DNA of 64,000 bases. Origin: Scheffersomyces stipitis CBS 6054 (taxonomy: Eukaryota; Ascomycota; Pichiomycetes; Serinales; Debaryomycetaceae). Location: contig NC_009042.1 in NCBI RefSeq assembly GCF_000209165.1, positions 1,674,001 to 1,738,000 of the forward strand, read 5' to 3'. Below the pieces are notes generated by a model. The model saw only the letters and a program-made list of their open reading frames with translations, was not told the DNA's origin and did not search any database. Shown here in pieces: positions 49,596 through 60,204 of the stretch. Made by a program: the position numbers and the translations under genes. The first letter of the stretch is position 1; every line of letters begins with the position of its first letter.

Positions 49596-50522
49596 ATGTC
49601 GGTAAAGATAACCAACAAGGAACAAGTTCAAAGCTTATTGGGCCAGTACGACTATTTCTTGTTCGATTGTGATGGTGTTCTCTGGTTGGGAGATCACTTG
49701 TTACCACATGTGCCCGAGACCTTGAACTTATTGAAGGAGCACAGAAAGACAGTTATCTTTGTTACAAACAACTCTACCAAATCAAGAGATGACTACTTAA
49801 AGAAATTTCAAAAGCTTGGTATCTCAGGGATCACCAAAGACGAAGTATTTGGCTCCTCCTATGCTTCTGCAGTATACATTGATAAGATTCTTAAATTGCC
49901 AAAGGAGAAAAAAGTCTGGGTATTAGGAGAAGAAGGTATTGAAAAGGAACTTAAGGAGTTGGGATATACAACTGTAGGTGGAAGTGACCCCGTCTTAGTG
50001 CAAGATGGTGTGGCTTTTGATCCTGAACATCCACACTTGGTAGAGTTGGATGAAGATGTAGGAGCAGTTCTTGCTGGATTAACTTTGAATTTGAACTACT
50101 TGAAGTTATCAATTACCATGCAATACCTTTTGAAAGATAACAAGTCATTGCCGTTTATTGCTACCAATATCGACTCTACATTCCCATCCAAGGGTAAATT
50201 GTTGATTGGGGCTGGTTCCATTATAGAAACCGTTGCATTTGCCAGTGGTCGTCAGCCAGACGCTGTTTGTGGTAAGCCAAATCAATCCATGATGAACTCA
50301 ATTAAGGCAGACAATCCAGGCTTGAGGGAAACGCCAAAGCGAGGTCTTATGATTGGTGACAGACTAAATACTGACATGAAGTTCGGCAGAGACGGAGGGT
50401 TAGATACGTTATTGGTTTTGACAGGGATTGAAACTGAAGAAAATGTCTTGAAGCAACCAAAAGATGTCGCCCCAACCTATTATGCCAGTAAACTTGGAGA
50501 CCTTTATGATTTTTGCAACTAG
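49596..50522 (+). CDS. PHO13: HAD-family phosphatase Pho13
   Basis: 308 residues (312 in S. cerevisiae). HAD motifs: DCDGVLW with nucleophile D24 and acid D26, FVTNNSTKSR (motif II), KPN in CGKPNQSM (motif III) and GDRLNTDMKFG (motif IV). The cap insertion is of the C2 type found in 4-nitrophenylphosphatase and phosphoglycolate phosphatase. The enzyme is thought to repair toxic side products such as 2-phosphoglycolate and 4-phosphoerythronate in the cytosol. Loss of PHO13 is known to improve xylose use in yeast. Confidence 0.94.
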   Translation: MSVKITNKEQVQSLLGQYDYFLFDCDGVLWLGDHLLPHVPETLNLLKEHRKTVIFVTNNSTKSRDDYLKKFQKLGISGITKDEVFGSSYASAVYIDKILKLPKEKKVWVLGEEGIEKELKELGYTTVGGSDPVLVQDGVAFDPEHPHLVELDEDVGAVLAGLTLNLNYLKLSITMQYLLKDNKSLPFIATNIDSTFPSKGKLLIGAGSIIETVAFASGRQPDAVCGKPNQSMMNSIKADNPGLRETPKRGLMIGDRLNTDMKFGRDGGLDTLLVLTGIETEENVLKQPKDVAPTYYASKLGDLYDFCN

Positions 50523-51443
50523 AATTCTACGTGTTAATGCAATAGATAAATAGAATTAGAATAAAACTAGGAAGTATTGATTTGAATAAAGAGATAATAA
50601 AGTTGATACTTCCGAAGCAAGAATCATCATCATCATCATCATCAGATTTCTTTGTTTTTCTTTTACTTCTTGGGTATGTAGTTTTTACGTTTTTTGCACT
50701 ATATTGGCAGAGAGTTCATACTTGTATTAGATTCTTGCGCAAAAAAGGAGACTATAATAAGTAGGTCATACCACAAGGAGATTTTTACCTTTGGAGTTTC
50801 TCTAACCTTCGGCATTGGAGCAAAAGTTTGTAGTAGATCGGTCAAATTTTAATTGTAATACATGACAATTCGTAAAAAAACAAGCACAATGTCCTAGAGA
50901 ATTCTATGAGATAGTTGCCGTTTTTTCTTCTTCCTAGTAAATGAAGACAATCCTAATTCCGAAATGATTCATCCGTTCAAGAAATTAGACTTTCCCAAGC
51001 AGACTCCATTCTATATCAATTATATGAATAGAAATTGGATAGGTTGGAAAATCTCCGCTGGCTGATCAAATTCGTCGTTCGAGTATTATTTGGGGTTCAG
51101 GAAACAAATTCCGGCCCTTGATATTAGGAATTTTTACCGGAAGGTTTGAACCAATTCCGGTCACTAGTTTGAATAAAAAATCAAATCACTGTACTAACAA
51201 AATTGCTGAAGGAATCACAAACCAAACTTACTACACGTACGCCATTATTCCTAAATCAATCAATAAGCTTGATTTAGCATCATATTTTAGAAAGGTGTTT
51301 GCATCAATACGAAATCTCAATCGCTTATAACATCCATCATATAGAATTCTCCGTGTTGATTGGTCGCGTTCTCCCTTTTCCCAGTGTTAAACATAGTTGC
51401 AAGTAACTAAACAGTTTCCATAATTACATCCACCTTTTGCACA
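50523..51443. other. Gene-free stretch between PHO13 and YPD1, with ATC microsatellite
   Basis: 921 bp. A (TCA)n/(ATC)n microsatellite of about eight units lies at 50622-50644. Two 60-70-codon frames here (from 50582 and 51118) open only at TTG and are not supported. AT-rich segments with several CCGG words lie at 51107-51165; they may be promoter elements of YPD1. Confidence 0.5.
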
Positions 51444-51947
51444 ATGTCAGATGCAAAAAGACAAAGTCTACAAGACACCGGCTTAGTTGAATGGTCTGTC
51501 TTCAGCGAATTGGTGGCAATGGATGAAGATGAAGAAGGGTTTTCTCAATCGTTATTTGAAACATTCGTTGAACAAGTCTTGGATACATTCGAACAAATCA
51601 ACGAAAACCTCAAGGACAAAAACTTGGACAAGTTATCAGCATTAGGTCATTACTTGAAAGGTTCAGCCGCAGCGTTGGGATTAACTAAAATATCTACTCA
51701 ATGTGAGCGAATTCAAAACTATGGTCATAAAGTCAACTTCGACAACTTTGAATTGACTAGCGATAGTTATGCAAAATCCAAAAGAGAATCAGATGAAAAT
51801 AAGCATACTGAAGATTCGGAAGATATTGCAATACCGGACGAAAGCAGTGACGAGTTCTGGATAGCATTGATTCAAGACGCTCTTGATAAAGCAAAGGACG
51901 GCTTTGAGAAGTCTCGAGCAGCTCTCAACGAATACTTTGAGTTCTAG
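51444..51947 (+). CDS. YPD1: Histidine phosphotransfer protein Ypd1
   Basis: 167 residues, the same length as S. cerevisiae Ypd1. A single HPt four-helix bundle with the phospho-accepting His69 in GHYLKGSAAALGL. An acidic, Ser-rich loop (about 95-115) precedes the last helices. It relays phosphate from the sensor kinase Sln1 to the regulators Ssk1 and Skn7 in osmotic and cell-wall stress signalling, moving between cytosol and nucleus. Confidence 0.95.
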   Translation: MSDAKRQSLQDTGLVEWSVFSELVAMDEDEEGFSQSLFETFVEQVLDTFEQINENLKDKNLDKLSALGHYLKGSAAALGLTKISTQCERIQNYGHKVNFDNFELTSDSYAKSKRESDENKHTEDSEDIAIPDESSDEFWIALIQDALDKAKDGFEKSRAALNEYFEF

Positions 51948-52184
51948 CCTACGATTCAATACTGGTACGATATCCTGGTGGTTATTTGAACCATATAATA
52001 CAAACTTTCTTAAAAATTAACCACTTTGTTCCAAAACCAACGTCATTTTGTTCCGCTGTTTGGTGGATTTTTCATGAAGTCCAAAACTTTTCTTGGAATT
52101 AATCTATTTGATGATTTAGTATACACATGTTTATCACTTATTTGCAAATTAATGTCTATTGCAATGGTTGAATTGAATTCTTAA

Positions 52185-53972
52185 TTACACCATACCATTT
52201 TTCCTTTTTAATACACAAAATTCCATGTACTCCACGTTGTAACGTACAATCAGTCTCAATGACATCGGAATGTAGATAAATCTACCTATTCCATCATGGT
52301 GTCCATCAGGACGTAGCAATTTATGGCATTTCAATATGTCCCAACCTAGATTAGCTTTTATAATGCCATTGTCTTTCAGGACAAGCTGGAGCTCACCCTC
52401 AGCAACTGGTTCGGTGTTGTCAACGTAGTAATCACAAGTTTCTAAGGTAACTACTTTATCCTCTTCGAACTGATTCTTATTGTTCATGTGCTGAGGAACA
52501 AAGGCTGTTTGCTCTCTAAGTGTCGAAAATTCTTCATTGAAGTCACCTGGAAGCAAACCGTTGAAGCCACTCTTGACAAATCTTAGACGATAGTTGTCAG
52601 GTAAGAAAAAGGAATTTGGATAATGGTACCACTCCCTGCCAATGCAAACATTTTGAATATCATTTCCTTGTGGCAATCCAGCAACCGAAGAAAATACAAC
52701 TAACGGAGCAGAATAGTTCTCGACTAAATTAATGATCCTCAAGATTGAAACTGTAATTATGGCCAAAGCAAATCCACCTTGTACAAATGCCGACCAGACC
52801 CTACGAATATAATTTGGGCTCTGGACAACTTTTCCAAAAATTTGAGAATGAATGCTGAACAATTTCGAAGTCAATAACGCCGCATTTAAGCAAATTAAGG
52901 GATAGATAGGGTAGAGAAACCTCTCTTCTTTGTGAGGTTGTCCAAAAAAAATAAAACTCCAAATTAGTAATGGCATGGAAGCAACAACAAAAGATAGCTT
53001 TGATTTGGAATAAAGAAACGGATTCATCAATGAACCAGCATATGCCAAAGGAAACACAACATTAAAGTTTAGCAATAAGTTAAGGATGTAATAACTGAAA
53101 GGTTCAACTCCAAAGATTTCGGGGCCCTCTCCTTCCCCACCAAATACATTGTATAATACAATATTAAGTGGAACAAGTAAGTATTTGCAATAAAGGTAAG
53201 AATTGACTACACCTACAACAGCCAATATGAGAGCAGTGCCAGAAGCACATCCTCCAATAATAATCAACATTTTCCCATCTTTCCAAAGTTTGATATTGAA
53301 TAGAGTGTAGAGTCCAAATGTCAAGCCTAATGCTAGAGCAAACGGCCATCCGATTAACCCACCCGTAACAAAAAGGAGAATGGCTATTACAAAGTCAGCA
53401 ATGCCATCCCCAGAGAAAGCGCTGATACCATAGCTTATGGCCAAAGTATTACATTGCATCGCAAACGAGGAAGGTAACAAAGCGACTCCCGCGTGTGACA
53501 TTCCTGGGGCAATTGAAGTGAATAAGAGAAACCAGCTTGCCACCCTTGAACCTATATGTTGCTTTATGTTGTTGAACAATGAAATTTCAGTGTAAGAAGT
53601 GAATCCACACAACGCCAAAACACGAATAGCATAGAATTGGTAGTATGAATAGTGGTAAGGTAAACCTTCTAAGTACTTGGATGCAAATTGAATTGGACTT
53701 CCAACTATGTAGTAAATGAATAAGTAGACATAGTCACGTAAGGCAAACTCTGGTGAATATTCCCATGTTTGCTTTCCAAAGCGACGAAAGAGCAAATTCA
53801 ATGGCTCCCAGTAGTTAAAAGTTTCGTCACAATCGGCAATGATCATGTACAACGCACTATAGATTCTAATTGAAATATTCAAACCCACAAGAAGACATTG
53901 CACTAAATCCCATGAAGCATATCGCCTCTTTGATGTATGTTCATTTGTTGAACTTGTACCTTTCGGTGACAT
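52185..53972 (-). CDS. ALG9: Alpha-1,2-mannosyltransferase Alg9
   Basis: 595 residues, GT22 family. The first luminal loop carries ADCDETFNYWEP (46-57), with the acidic residues expected for dolichol-phosphate-mannose enzymes, followed by TWEYSPEFALRDY. About 8-10 hydrophobic segments follow, and HKEERFLYPIYPL (about 352-364) is the conserved cytosolic/luminal motif of the family. It adds two alpha-1,2-mannoses to the lipid-linked oligosaccharide in the ER lumen for N-glycosylation. Confidence 0.93.
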   Translation of the reverse strand: MSPKGTSSTNEHTSKRRYASWDLVQCLLVGLNISIRIYSALYMIIADCDETFNYWEPLNLLFRRFGKQTWEYSPEFALRDYVYLFIYYIVGSPIQFASKYLEGLPYHYSYYQFYAIRVLALCGFTSYTEISLFNNIKQHIGSRVASWFLLFTSIAPGMSHAGVALLPSSFAMQCNTLAISYGISAFSGDGIADFVIAILLFVTGGLIGWPFALALGLTFGLYTLFNIKLWKDGKMLIIIGGCASGTALILAVVGVVNSYLYCKYLLVPLNIVLYNVFGGEGEGPEIFGVEPFSYYILNLLLNFNVVFPLAYAGSLMNPFLYSKSKLSFVVASMPLLIWSFIFFGQPHKEERFLYPIYPLICLNAALLTSKLFSIHSQIFGKVVQSPNYIRRVWSAFVQGGFALAIITVSILRIINLVENYSAPLVVFSSVAGLPQGNDIQNVCIGREWYHYPNSFFLPDNYRLRFVKSGFNGLLPGDFNEEFSTLREQTAFVPQHMNNKNQFEEDKVVTLETCDYYVDNTEPVAEGELQLVLKDNGIIKANLGWDILKCHKLLRPDGHHDGIGRFIYIPMSLRLIVRYNVEYMEFCVLKRKNGMV

Positions 53973-54367
53973 TGTGTTGCTGGCATGGAAAGAGAAGCTT
54001 TCCCTTTTTCTCTGAATTTGAAATTTCGTGAAGTACGCGATTGTATGAAAAAAAAAGATACTGGGGTAACTCCAAGAAGAAGCTATTCAGTACGAAAAAT
54101 ATTGAACAAAGAAGTAGAGATCAGTAGTTAATATTGTATCAGAATAAACAAGATTACAGGACATCTGTATTTCTTTATAGAAAGCGGCCCACCGTGGTTA
54201 TATTAGTTGGCCATGTTGAAGACATCATCATTGTTTGAAATAGAAGACACATTCAATTCACATCAAAAATAGAGAAGTTAACTAATCACTTATACAACTG
54301 GTAACAAAGTTAAACAAGGAAGTAAAATTATAAAAAAAAAAAATACCAGCCCTATGTCAGAGAGCAC
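53973..54367. other. ALG9 promoter and nitrilase 3' region
   Basis: 395 bp with no gene. An A run at 54332-54343 lies near the nitrilase stop, and a T/A-rich segment near 54040-54060 lies upstream of ALG9. The start of ALG9 marks the edge between the housekeeping block and the catabolic block. Confidence 0.4.
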
Positions 54368-55351
54368 TTAAGCTGCAACGTCGACTCTGTTCAAGTCATC
54401 GTGGCCAATGAATTGGGAAGGAGAGGAGCCGATTTGCTTGATTGGTCTGGTATCGGAAACATTGTGCGTAGCAGTCAAGGATTTGTTACTGTAGTGGCCA
54501 GCAGGGTCAATGTAGTATTTGAAGTCGATAGTTCTGGCAATATCGATGTCAGCGTAGGCAATACCTTCCGTTTCAGCAGGAATCATTTCTGAAACTGGCT
54601 CCCCATCAGGACCGTAGATACAAGTGTGACCACTCTTGAAAGAATCAAAATACTTTCTTTGTTCTGCGTCTTCACAGATTAACTGCTTCATTTCTTCACT
54701 ATAAATGGACGATGTCATGACAACAAAGCTTTGAGTAGAAATAGCATAGTAACGAGAAGAGATTTCATCGTCAAAATATCCTGGCCAAGCAGCAACATGA
54801 ATCTGCTCGTTCTGGTTATTCATAGCGGCAAGATCCAAAGGAACTTGATGTTCCCAGCACATCAAGCCTCCCAAGTTTCCAATTTCAGTCTTCATGACTG
54901 GAAGTAAAGAACCACAACCATCACCCCAGACCAATCTTTCAGCAACAGAAGCTCTCATCTTTCTGTGCTTTCCAATCAAATTTCCTTTATTGTCAAACCA
55001 CAATTGGCACAAGAACAAGGAACCATTGTCCTTTTCTGAACCAGAAATACACACAAAAATATCATTGTCTCTGGCTGCGTTGGAAATCTTTTGAATGGCA
55101 GGACTAGGAATTTCCAAGGCATTCTTGTACAACTTGTGGTACCACTTCCTAGTGTACTCTGGGTGACCAATGAAGGCAAACCAAGGGTAACCAGGAACAA
55201 AAGCTTCTGGAAAAGCGACCAACTTTGCACCATTAGCAGCAGCTTCTTCAATAAGCTTAACAGACTTTGCAATTGTAGCTTCTAAATTAAGATAAACTGG
55301 AGCAGCTTGAACAGCAGCAACTTTCAATTTTGGATAAACTGAGGCAGACAT
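54368..55351 (-). CDS. Nitrilase / cyanide-hydratase family enzyme
   Basis: 327 residues from the ATG at 55351; the frame extends four codons upstream but only to a TTG. Catalytic triad E49 (FPEAFVPGYP), K131 (GKHRKMRAS) and C165 (GGLMCWEHQ) of the nitrilase superfamily branch 1, which hydrolyses nitriles to acids plus ammonia. The CWEH signature is that of true nitrilases rather than amidases. The substrate cannot be told. It lies next to the gentisate gene set, so an aromatic nitrile giving a hydroxybenzoate is an attractive guess. The alternative is a general aliphatic or arylacetonitrile nitrilase. Confidence 0.88.
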   Translation of the reverse strand: MSASVYPKLKVAAVQAAPVYLNLEATIAKSVKLIEEAAANGAKLVAFPEAFVPGYPWFAFIGHPEYTRKWYHKLYKNALEIPSPAIQKISNAARDNDIFVCISGSEKDNGSLFLCQLWFDNKGNLIGKHRKMRASVAERLVWGDGCGSLLPVMKTEIGNLGGLMCWEHQVPLDLAAMNNQNEQIHVAAWPGYFDDEISSRYYAISTQSFVVMTSSIYSEEMKQLICEDAEQRKYFDSFKSGHTCIYGPDGEPVSEMIPAETEGIAYADIDIARTIDFKYYIDPAGHYSNKSLTATHNVSDTRPIKQIGSSPSQFIGHDDLNRVDVAA

Positions 55352-56475
55352 TGTCGAAATCAATAGGTAATAGTTGTAGTATTCTCAGATAGAGGATGAT
55401 GAAACAGTATCAAAGTGATCCAATATTTCAAGACCATTCCATCTCTTTTATATCATTTCTTTTCACCACTTTTCAGGTTTGTAGTCAATCTTTACATTGC
55501 TTATCTAGGATTGTTTGGTTTGACTAAGAAGAAATATCTCAAATGATAGGGAATTGACCTTAGAGCAGTATCTTCTCATAAAAAATGAGATAAATCTTTA
55601 TTTCACATCAAGCATTTAGAATCGTTTCATCAATTGGAATCATTTGAAGATAGGTATTTGATTTCGATTTTGCACTTAGATAGTATCCAAGCTAACTGTT
55701 ATGAGATAGGTGATTGGTTTCGCGGCAGAATCTCATATGAAAGAGCCTCATACCCTCCAAATCTAAATAGATATGAGATAGGTGATTGAATGCATTCTCC
55801 ATATATGCCATCTGAAAATTCTATAAGAAGTATTTGTTTTGTATTCGGTCTTTGAAGTTGATTTTCCGTTGGCTTTCACAACAATTTTTAGGTAACTTTA
55901 TTTTGCAGCCTGGATAGGGATTTGAAAATATTAGTGCGTATTACCAAATGGTGCTAAATAATTTTCTGATTTAGAAGCTTCATCATGGAAGGGGGATGTA
56001 ACATAGCATTGGCACTGATTCGTTTTATTTTGCAGAACAGCTTTGTGGATTCCCAATATTCAGAAAAATCACATTCAAAAATTGGGTTTCTGAAACTTGG
56101 AAACCTAATCATAGGTTGCAAAGAATCCTTGGCGGGGTTTGAACCTTTCACTTGAATCTTTCCCGTCTCTAATAAACCTTATAGGATATTTCCTTATAGA
56201 GGAATAATGTTAAAGAAAAGGGAGATCCTGCAACCGAAAGCACCTGGGTTAAGCTTGAAAATACAAATTAATTCTCAAAAAACAAGATCCAACCCGAAAT
56301 CTATGTTGATTGACAACACTCTAGCCCCGACCCGTTGCAGATGTTTAGATAACAGCATTTGAGAATGGATCTCAGTTATTACGTTTCGATTATTGAAGTA
56401 TGTCTACAGATTTGTTGAAGCATGAATTTTATATCAAAGGAGACTGAATCGACTAACCAGAGCCGATTAGGGAAT
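55352..56475. other. 1.1-kb gene-free stretch with direct repeat upstream of the nitrilase
   Basis: The 17-mer tatgagataggtgattg occurs at 55700-55716 and 55772-55788, with a looser form (gataggtatttgatt) near 55651. All lie 300-440 bp upstream of the nitrilase start and may be regulator sites. No ORF is convincing. A tRNA B-box-like word on the minus strand near 56132-56146 has no matching cloverleaf. Confidence 0.5.
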
Positions 56476-57945
56476 TTATTTGTTTCTACTCAAAATGTGT
56501 ACCAATGCAGTGGAAAGTGAACCAAAAACGAAAACAAGTCCAATCATCAAACCTGCAGAACCCATGAAACCTAAGTTGGTAAACATGTATGGGAAGTAGA
56601 ATGGGGCGATAAAACCATAGACCTGTCTGACAAAAGTCATATATAAACCAATATCGGCAGCGCATGCTGGGTTGCAGTCAATGGCGAAAGTAATCAAAAC
56701 AGTGGCAACGATATTGTTACCAGCTGCTATAATTGCTGAACCAATCAAAGCATTAATTTTCCAATGACCAGGTTGAGCCCTGTCCAAATAAACACCCCAA
56801 ACAACTAAACCAACAATGACTAGCAAATACCCATTGTAGGAAATAAACAATCTATCAGCGATGACTCTTTGGCCATTTCTCTTTTTGATACTTCTGGCCA
56901 TCCACCAATCGGAAAGGGGACCGGCAAGTCCCTCACCAATACAAGAACCGACAATAAGAGCGATATAGTGCAAACCTAATGCTTGAGGACTGAGTTCGAA
57001 AATTGCACCAAAGGTTTGTGGCATCTCGACAATGAGAACGATGTTAGCATAAGCGAAAGTGACACTAGCAGCAAGGATGACAACAGTAATTCTCCAATTT
57101 GCAGCTTGCTTGAATGGTTTCACAAAAGCACCAACATTTATCTTCTTGGAATTACGTCTGAAAATACCAATCATTTTGATAAGCTTGGATGGCTCTTCAA
57201 TTTTGTCGCCTCTGTTGTATACGGTTTCTTTAGAAAAGAAGAACAACACAACCTGAATGGCGTTCATGATAGCGAACATGAAGAAAATCCATTTTTTTGT
57301 CGAGTATTGCATAATGAAACCAGAAAGGAATGGACCAGCTGGTGTGCCAACAACAAAACCAAGAGACCACCAACCATTCTTCTTACCTCTTTCGTGACTG
57401 AAAGACAAATCAGAAACCACTGCACTACCCAAAGCGGAAGCGGTGGCATTGAAGAAAGCATACAAGCATCTAGTAGCCATTTGTTGTCCATATGTGGTAA
57501 CGTAAGCTCCAGCAATATTTAAACCTATGGCACAAATAGCAGAGTACAAAAGAATAGACCTTCTACCAAAAGTATTCATAATAGGAACCCAAAAAAGAGG
57601 CAAAACACCCATTATAGCAATTTGAGAAGAAGTTAAGTATGAAGCAGTTGGAATATCAATACCGTATTCTTCAGCCATACCTTCATAAGCTGGAGTAAGA
57701 CCAGCAGCAAAATAGGTACCCATAAAGCATTGGTAAGCAATAATCAAAATTTCATAGTTTTTTCTCCAATTTGGCCAGTTGAGTGGATCTTCTGGGTCCA
57801 TGGAAGGAAGTGGGTCTAACTCAATTGTTCCATGTCTTTCCATAAGATATTCAATATGTTCACGAGAAAGTTCTGGCAAGTTTTCAGCCAGAACGCTTTC
57901 AATGTGGCTTTCGAAGTGCTTTTCAATATCGCTGGATAAAGACAT
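56476..57945 (-). CDS. MFS transporter, candidate hydroxybenzoate transporter
   Basis: 489 residues. A hydrophilic N-terminus of about 65 residues with DPEDPLNWPNWRK is followed by about 12 hydrophobic segments with a large central loop (about 240-285), as in DHA1-type or anion:proton MFS carriers of fungi. It sits divergently from the salicylate/3-hydroxybenzoate hydroxylase gene across 672 bp, so uptake of an aromatic acid is the simplest role. C. parapsilosis has hydroxybenzoate transporters (HBT genes) in its gentisate cluster; whether this is the orthologue cannot be decided here. The alternative is a drug or polyamine exporter. Confidence 0.78.
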   Translation of the reverse strand: MSLSSDIEKHFESHIESVLAENLPELSREHIEYLMERHGTIELDPLPSMDPEDPLNWPNWRKNYEILIIAYQCFMGTYFAAGLTPAYEGMAEEYGIDIPTASYLTSSQIAIMGVLPLFWVPIMNTFGRRSILLYSAICAIGLNIAGAYVTTYGQQMATRCLYAFFNATASALGSAVVSDLSFSHERGKKNGWWSLGFVVGTPAGPFLSGFIMQYSTKKWIFFMFAIMNAIQVVLFFFSKETVYNRGDKIEEPSKLIKMIGIFRRNSKKINVGAFVKPFKQAANWRITVVILAASVTFAYANIVLIVEMPQTFGAIFELSPQALGLHYIALIVGSCIGEGLAGPLSDWWMARSIKKRNGQRVIADRLFISYNGYLLVIVGLVVWGVYLDRAQPGHWKINALIGSAIIAAGNNIVATVLITFAIDCNPACAADIGLYMTFVRQVYGFIAPFYFPYMFTNLGFMGSAGLMIGLVFVFGSLSTALVHILSRNK

Positions 57946-58617
57946 TTTGTTTTTGTTGTCTTGAATAATTACAATTCAAATTGAGGCTGCAACAAGAGAC
58001 GGTATTCAAATATTTATAGAAAAAAAGGTCTATGTCATTTGTTGCAGCTAATTGGGGGTTAAAAGAACTTCAGAATCGAAATATCAAGATGCATCTGTCC
58101 GGGGCTACCCCACTTTTTTTTTCTTTTAGTATGTGGGATTAAAAAAATAATTTCCAAGGAACACAAAGTTTTACAATTAAATTGATCTATGACTTCTCTC
58201 CTCGTTGAGATCGACAACTTCCGAATATTTTTCAGAAATGTCAATTACGAGAGCTGTATGTACCCCTCTATTCGTTGTACAGTATTGTGGAGTGTATTTG
58301 CCAATACTCAACGATTGTGCAGCACGAGCATAAGCCCCACATTTAGGAAGCAAGATCCGAAAATTATTTTTTAGGAGAATGAATCCGCAAATTTCTCCTC
58401 CAAATATGCAAACGCGGATAGTGGTCCCGAGCCGCAAACAAGTAGGTGCCGACAAGCAGCCGACACATGGATTCTTGTGCCGATAAGCTGGGGTAGTACT
58501 GGAGCAATATGTACCAATAAGATTGAATGAATATATAAGGCACGGTCTCCCACTTCAATTAGACTGCAATATCCAAACAAACCATCAATTATTCAATTTA
58601 GAACGCTTCAACAAAAA
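57946..58617. promoter_or_regulatory. Divergent promoter of transporter and hydroxylase
   Basis: 672 bp. TATA boxes: TATAAATA on the minus strand (58011-58018) for the transporter and tatataa (58532-58538) for the hydroxylase. Between 58427 and 58482 five CCG triplets occur (58427, 58432, 58449, 58460, 58480), including gccgac twice. A similar agccgacac word lies in the dioxygenase promoter. Zinc-cluster (Zn2Cys6) regulators bind CGG/CCG triplets, so co-regulation is plausible. Confidence 0.55.
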
Positions 58618-59853
58618 ATGACTGCAACTCCTTTCAACATTATTATCTGCGGTGGTGGTATCGGTGGTATTGCTGCTGCCATTGGCTTAAGAAAGAAGGG
58701 CCACAACGTAACCATCTTAGAAGGTTCTTCAGCCTTAAACGAAGTTGGTGCTGGTATCCAAATGCCTCCTAATTCTGTTCGTGTCCTTAAGGAATATGGT
58801 ATCTTTGACAAATTCTTGCCTTACATTACCAGACCTCAAAATATTTGTCTTAGAAGGTATGACAATGGAAACATTCTCTCCATGACTCCATTGGATCCAG
58901 AGATGACAAAGTCTTACGGCAACCCATACGTTTTGATCCACCGTGCTGATTACCAGAGAATCTTGTATGAATCTGCTGTGGAGCTTGGAGTTGACTACAA
59001 AGTTAACTCAAGAATCTCGTCGGTTGACCAGGAAGCAGTGACTGTTACTTTAGTTGATGGCACTGTACACCATGCTGACTTCATTGTCGGTGCTGATGGA
59101 ATTCGTTCTAAGGTTAGAGACACTGCTGTGGTTCCCGAAGAAAAGGTTTTGCCAGTAAAGAGTTCCAACTGTGCCTACAGAGCTACCATACCAAAGGAAG
59201 TCATGTTGGCAGACCCCGAAGTTGCTTATCTTATGTCTGATGTCAACTCCAACTGCTGGATCGGTTACAGAAGACACGTCATGGCTTACCCAATAAGAAA
59301 TGGTGAATTGTACAACATGGTGTTATGCCACCCTGGCGAGGCTACTGTTGGTGTTTGGAACGAACCAGGCAATCTTGAGGAAATGAGAAACCACTACAAA
59401 AATTTCGATCCTGTTGTGGTCAAGCTTTTGTCCAAGGTTCAATCTGTTCTCAAATGGGTTCTTGCAGACTTGCCTACTCTTCCTCGTTTTGTCAGCGAGA
59501 GCGGAAAGGTTGTTTTGATCGGAGACGCTGCCCATGCAATGTTACCTTACTTGGCTCAAGGCGCTGCACAAGCAATCGAAGACGGAGCTACATTAGCTGA
59601 CGAAATCAGCAAGTGCAGCTCCACCAAGGAAATTCCTCAAGCTCTCCAAAACTATCAAAAGAGAAGAAAGAGAAGAGTGCAAGCTGTTCAAGCTGGTGCT
59701 CAAAACAATGGTAAAGTCTGGCACTTGCCAGATGGCGAAGAACAAGAAGAAAGAGATGCCAAAATGAAGAAGAGAGATGACAACAACCCAGATCAATGGT
59801 CTGACATTGAATACCAACGCTGGCTCTTCGGTTGGAACGCTTTTACTGATTAG
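58618..59853 (+). CDS. MNX2: FAD monooxygenase, probable 3-hydroxybenzoate 6-hydroxylase
   Basis: 411 residues. FAD-dependent aromatic hydroxylase: GGGIGG dinucleotide motif (about 12-17), the DG motif GADGIRSKVR (about 158-167) and GDAAHAM (about 302-308). The salicylate-hydroxylase subgroup includes 3-hydroxybenzoate 6-hydroxylase (Mnx2 in C. parapsilosis), which makes gentisate with NADH and O2. The neighbours (ring-cleaving dioxygenase and hydrolase of the gentisate route) favour that reaction over salicylate 1-hydroxylation to catechol. No signal peptide; cytosolic. The symbol follows C. parapsilosis and depends on this context. Confidence 0.82.
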   Translation: MTATPFNIIICGGGIGGIAAAIGLRKKGHNVTILEGSSALNEVGAGIQMPPNSVRVLKEYGIFDKFLPYITRPQNICLRRYDNGNILSMTPLDPEMTKSYGNPYVLIHRADYQRILYESAVELGVDYKVNSRISSVDQEAVTVTLVDGTVHHADFIVGADGIRSKVRDTAVVPEEKVLPVKSSNCAYRATIPKEVMLADPEVAYLMSDVNSNCWIGYRRHVMAYPIRNGELYNMVLCHPGEATVGVWNEPGNLEEMRNHYKNFDPVVVKLLSKVQSVLKWVLADLPTLPRFVSESGKVVLIGDAAHAMLPYLAQGAAQAIEDGATLADEISKCSSTKEIPQALQNYQKRRKRRVQAVQAGAQNNGKVWHLPDGEEQEERDAKMKKRDDNNPDQWSDIEYQRWLFGWNAFTD

Positions 59854-60204
59854 TTTATTTATTAGGATTTATTTTATCTAGGGTTGTTACTTAATTAATC
59901 AAGGTGTTCGTGAGAAATAAAAATGATTAGCAATATACTTGTAGACTGCAGAATGTACTGCAACAAGTTCCCAAATCTGGCATTTTTTATTTTTTACTAA
60001 AGGATCTCACACAAAGGCTGATGCGACGAAAAAGAAACTTTGGAGCGCAAAACATGGCTTCGGCATACATACATTAAATTCTAACAGTACATGAGCAATA
60101 GCTTATTCACAAACTATTCGTTTTATTTTCATCTGAATATAAACATCCATTTCATAAATCTAATTATTAGAGCAATATAAATAATAAAACTAATCACAAA
60201 ATAT
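59854..60204. other. Convergent 3' region of hydroxylase and dioxygenase
   Basis: 351 bp between two convergent stop codons, AT-rich, with no gene. It must hold both polyadenylation sites. Confidence 0.5.

Noticed and set aside
50582..50764. 60-codon frame with a hydrophobic segment after PHO13
   Set aside because: It opens at TTG, includes a trinucleotide microsatellite and has no ATG in frame.
51118..51330. 70-codon frame upstream of YPD1
   Set aside because: No ATG start and no recognisable motif.
56100..56165. tRNA gene on the minus strand (B-box-like word)
   Set aside because: The T-arm stem does not pair and no A box, anticodon arm or acceptor stem could be drawn.
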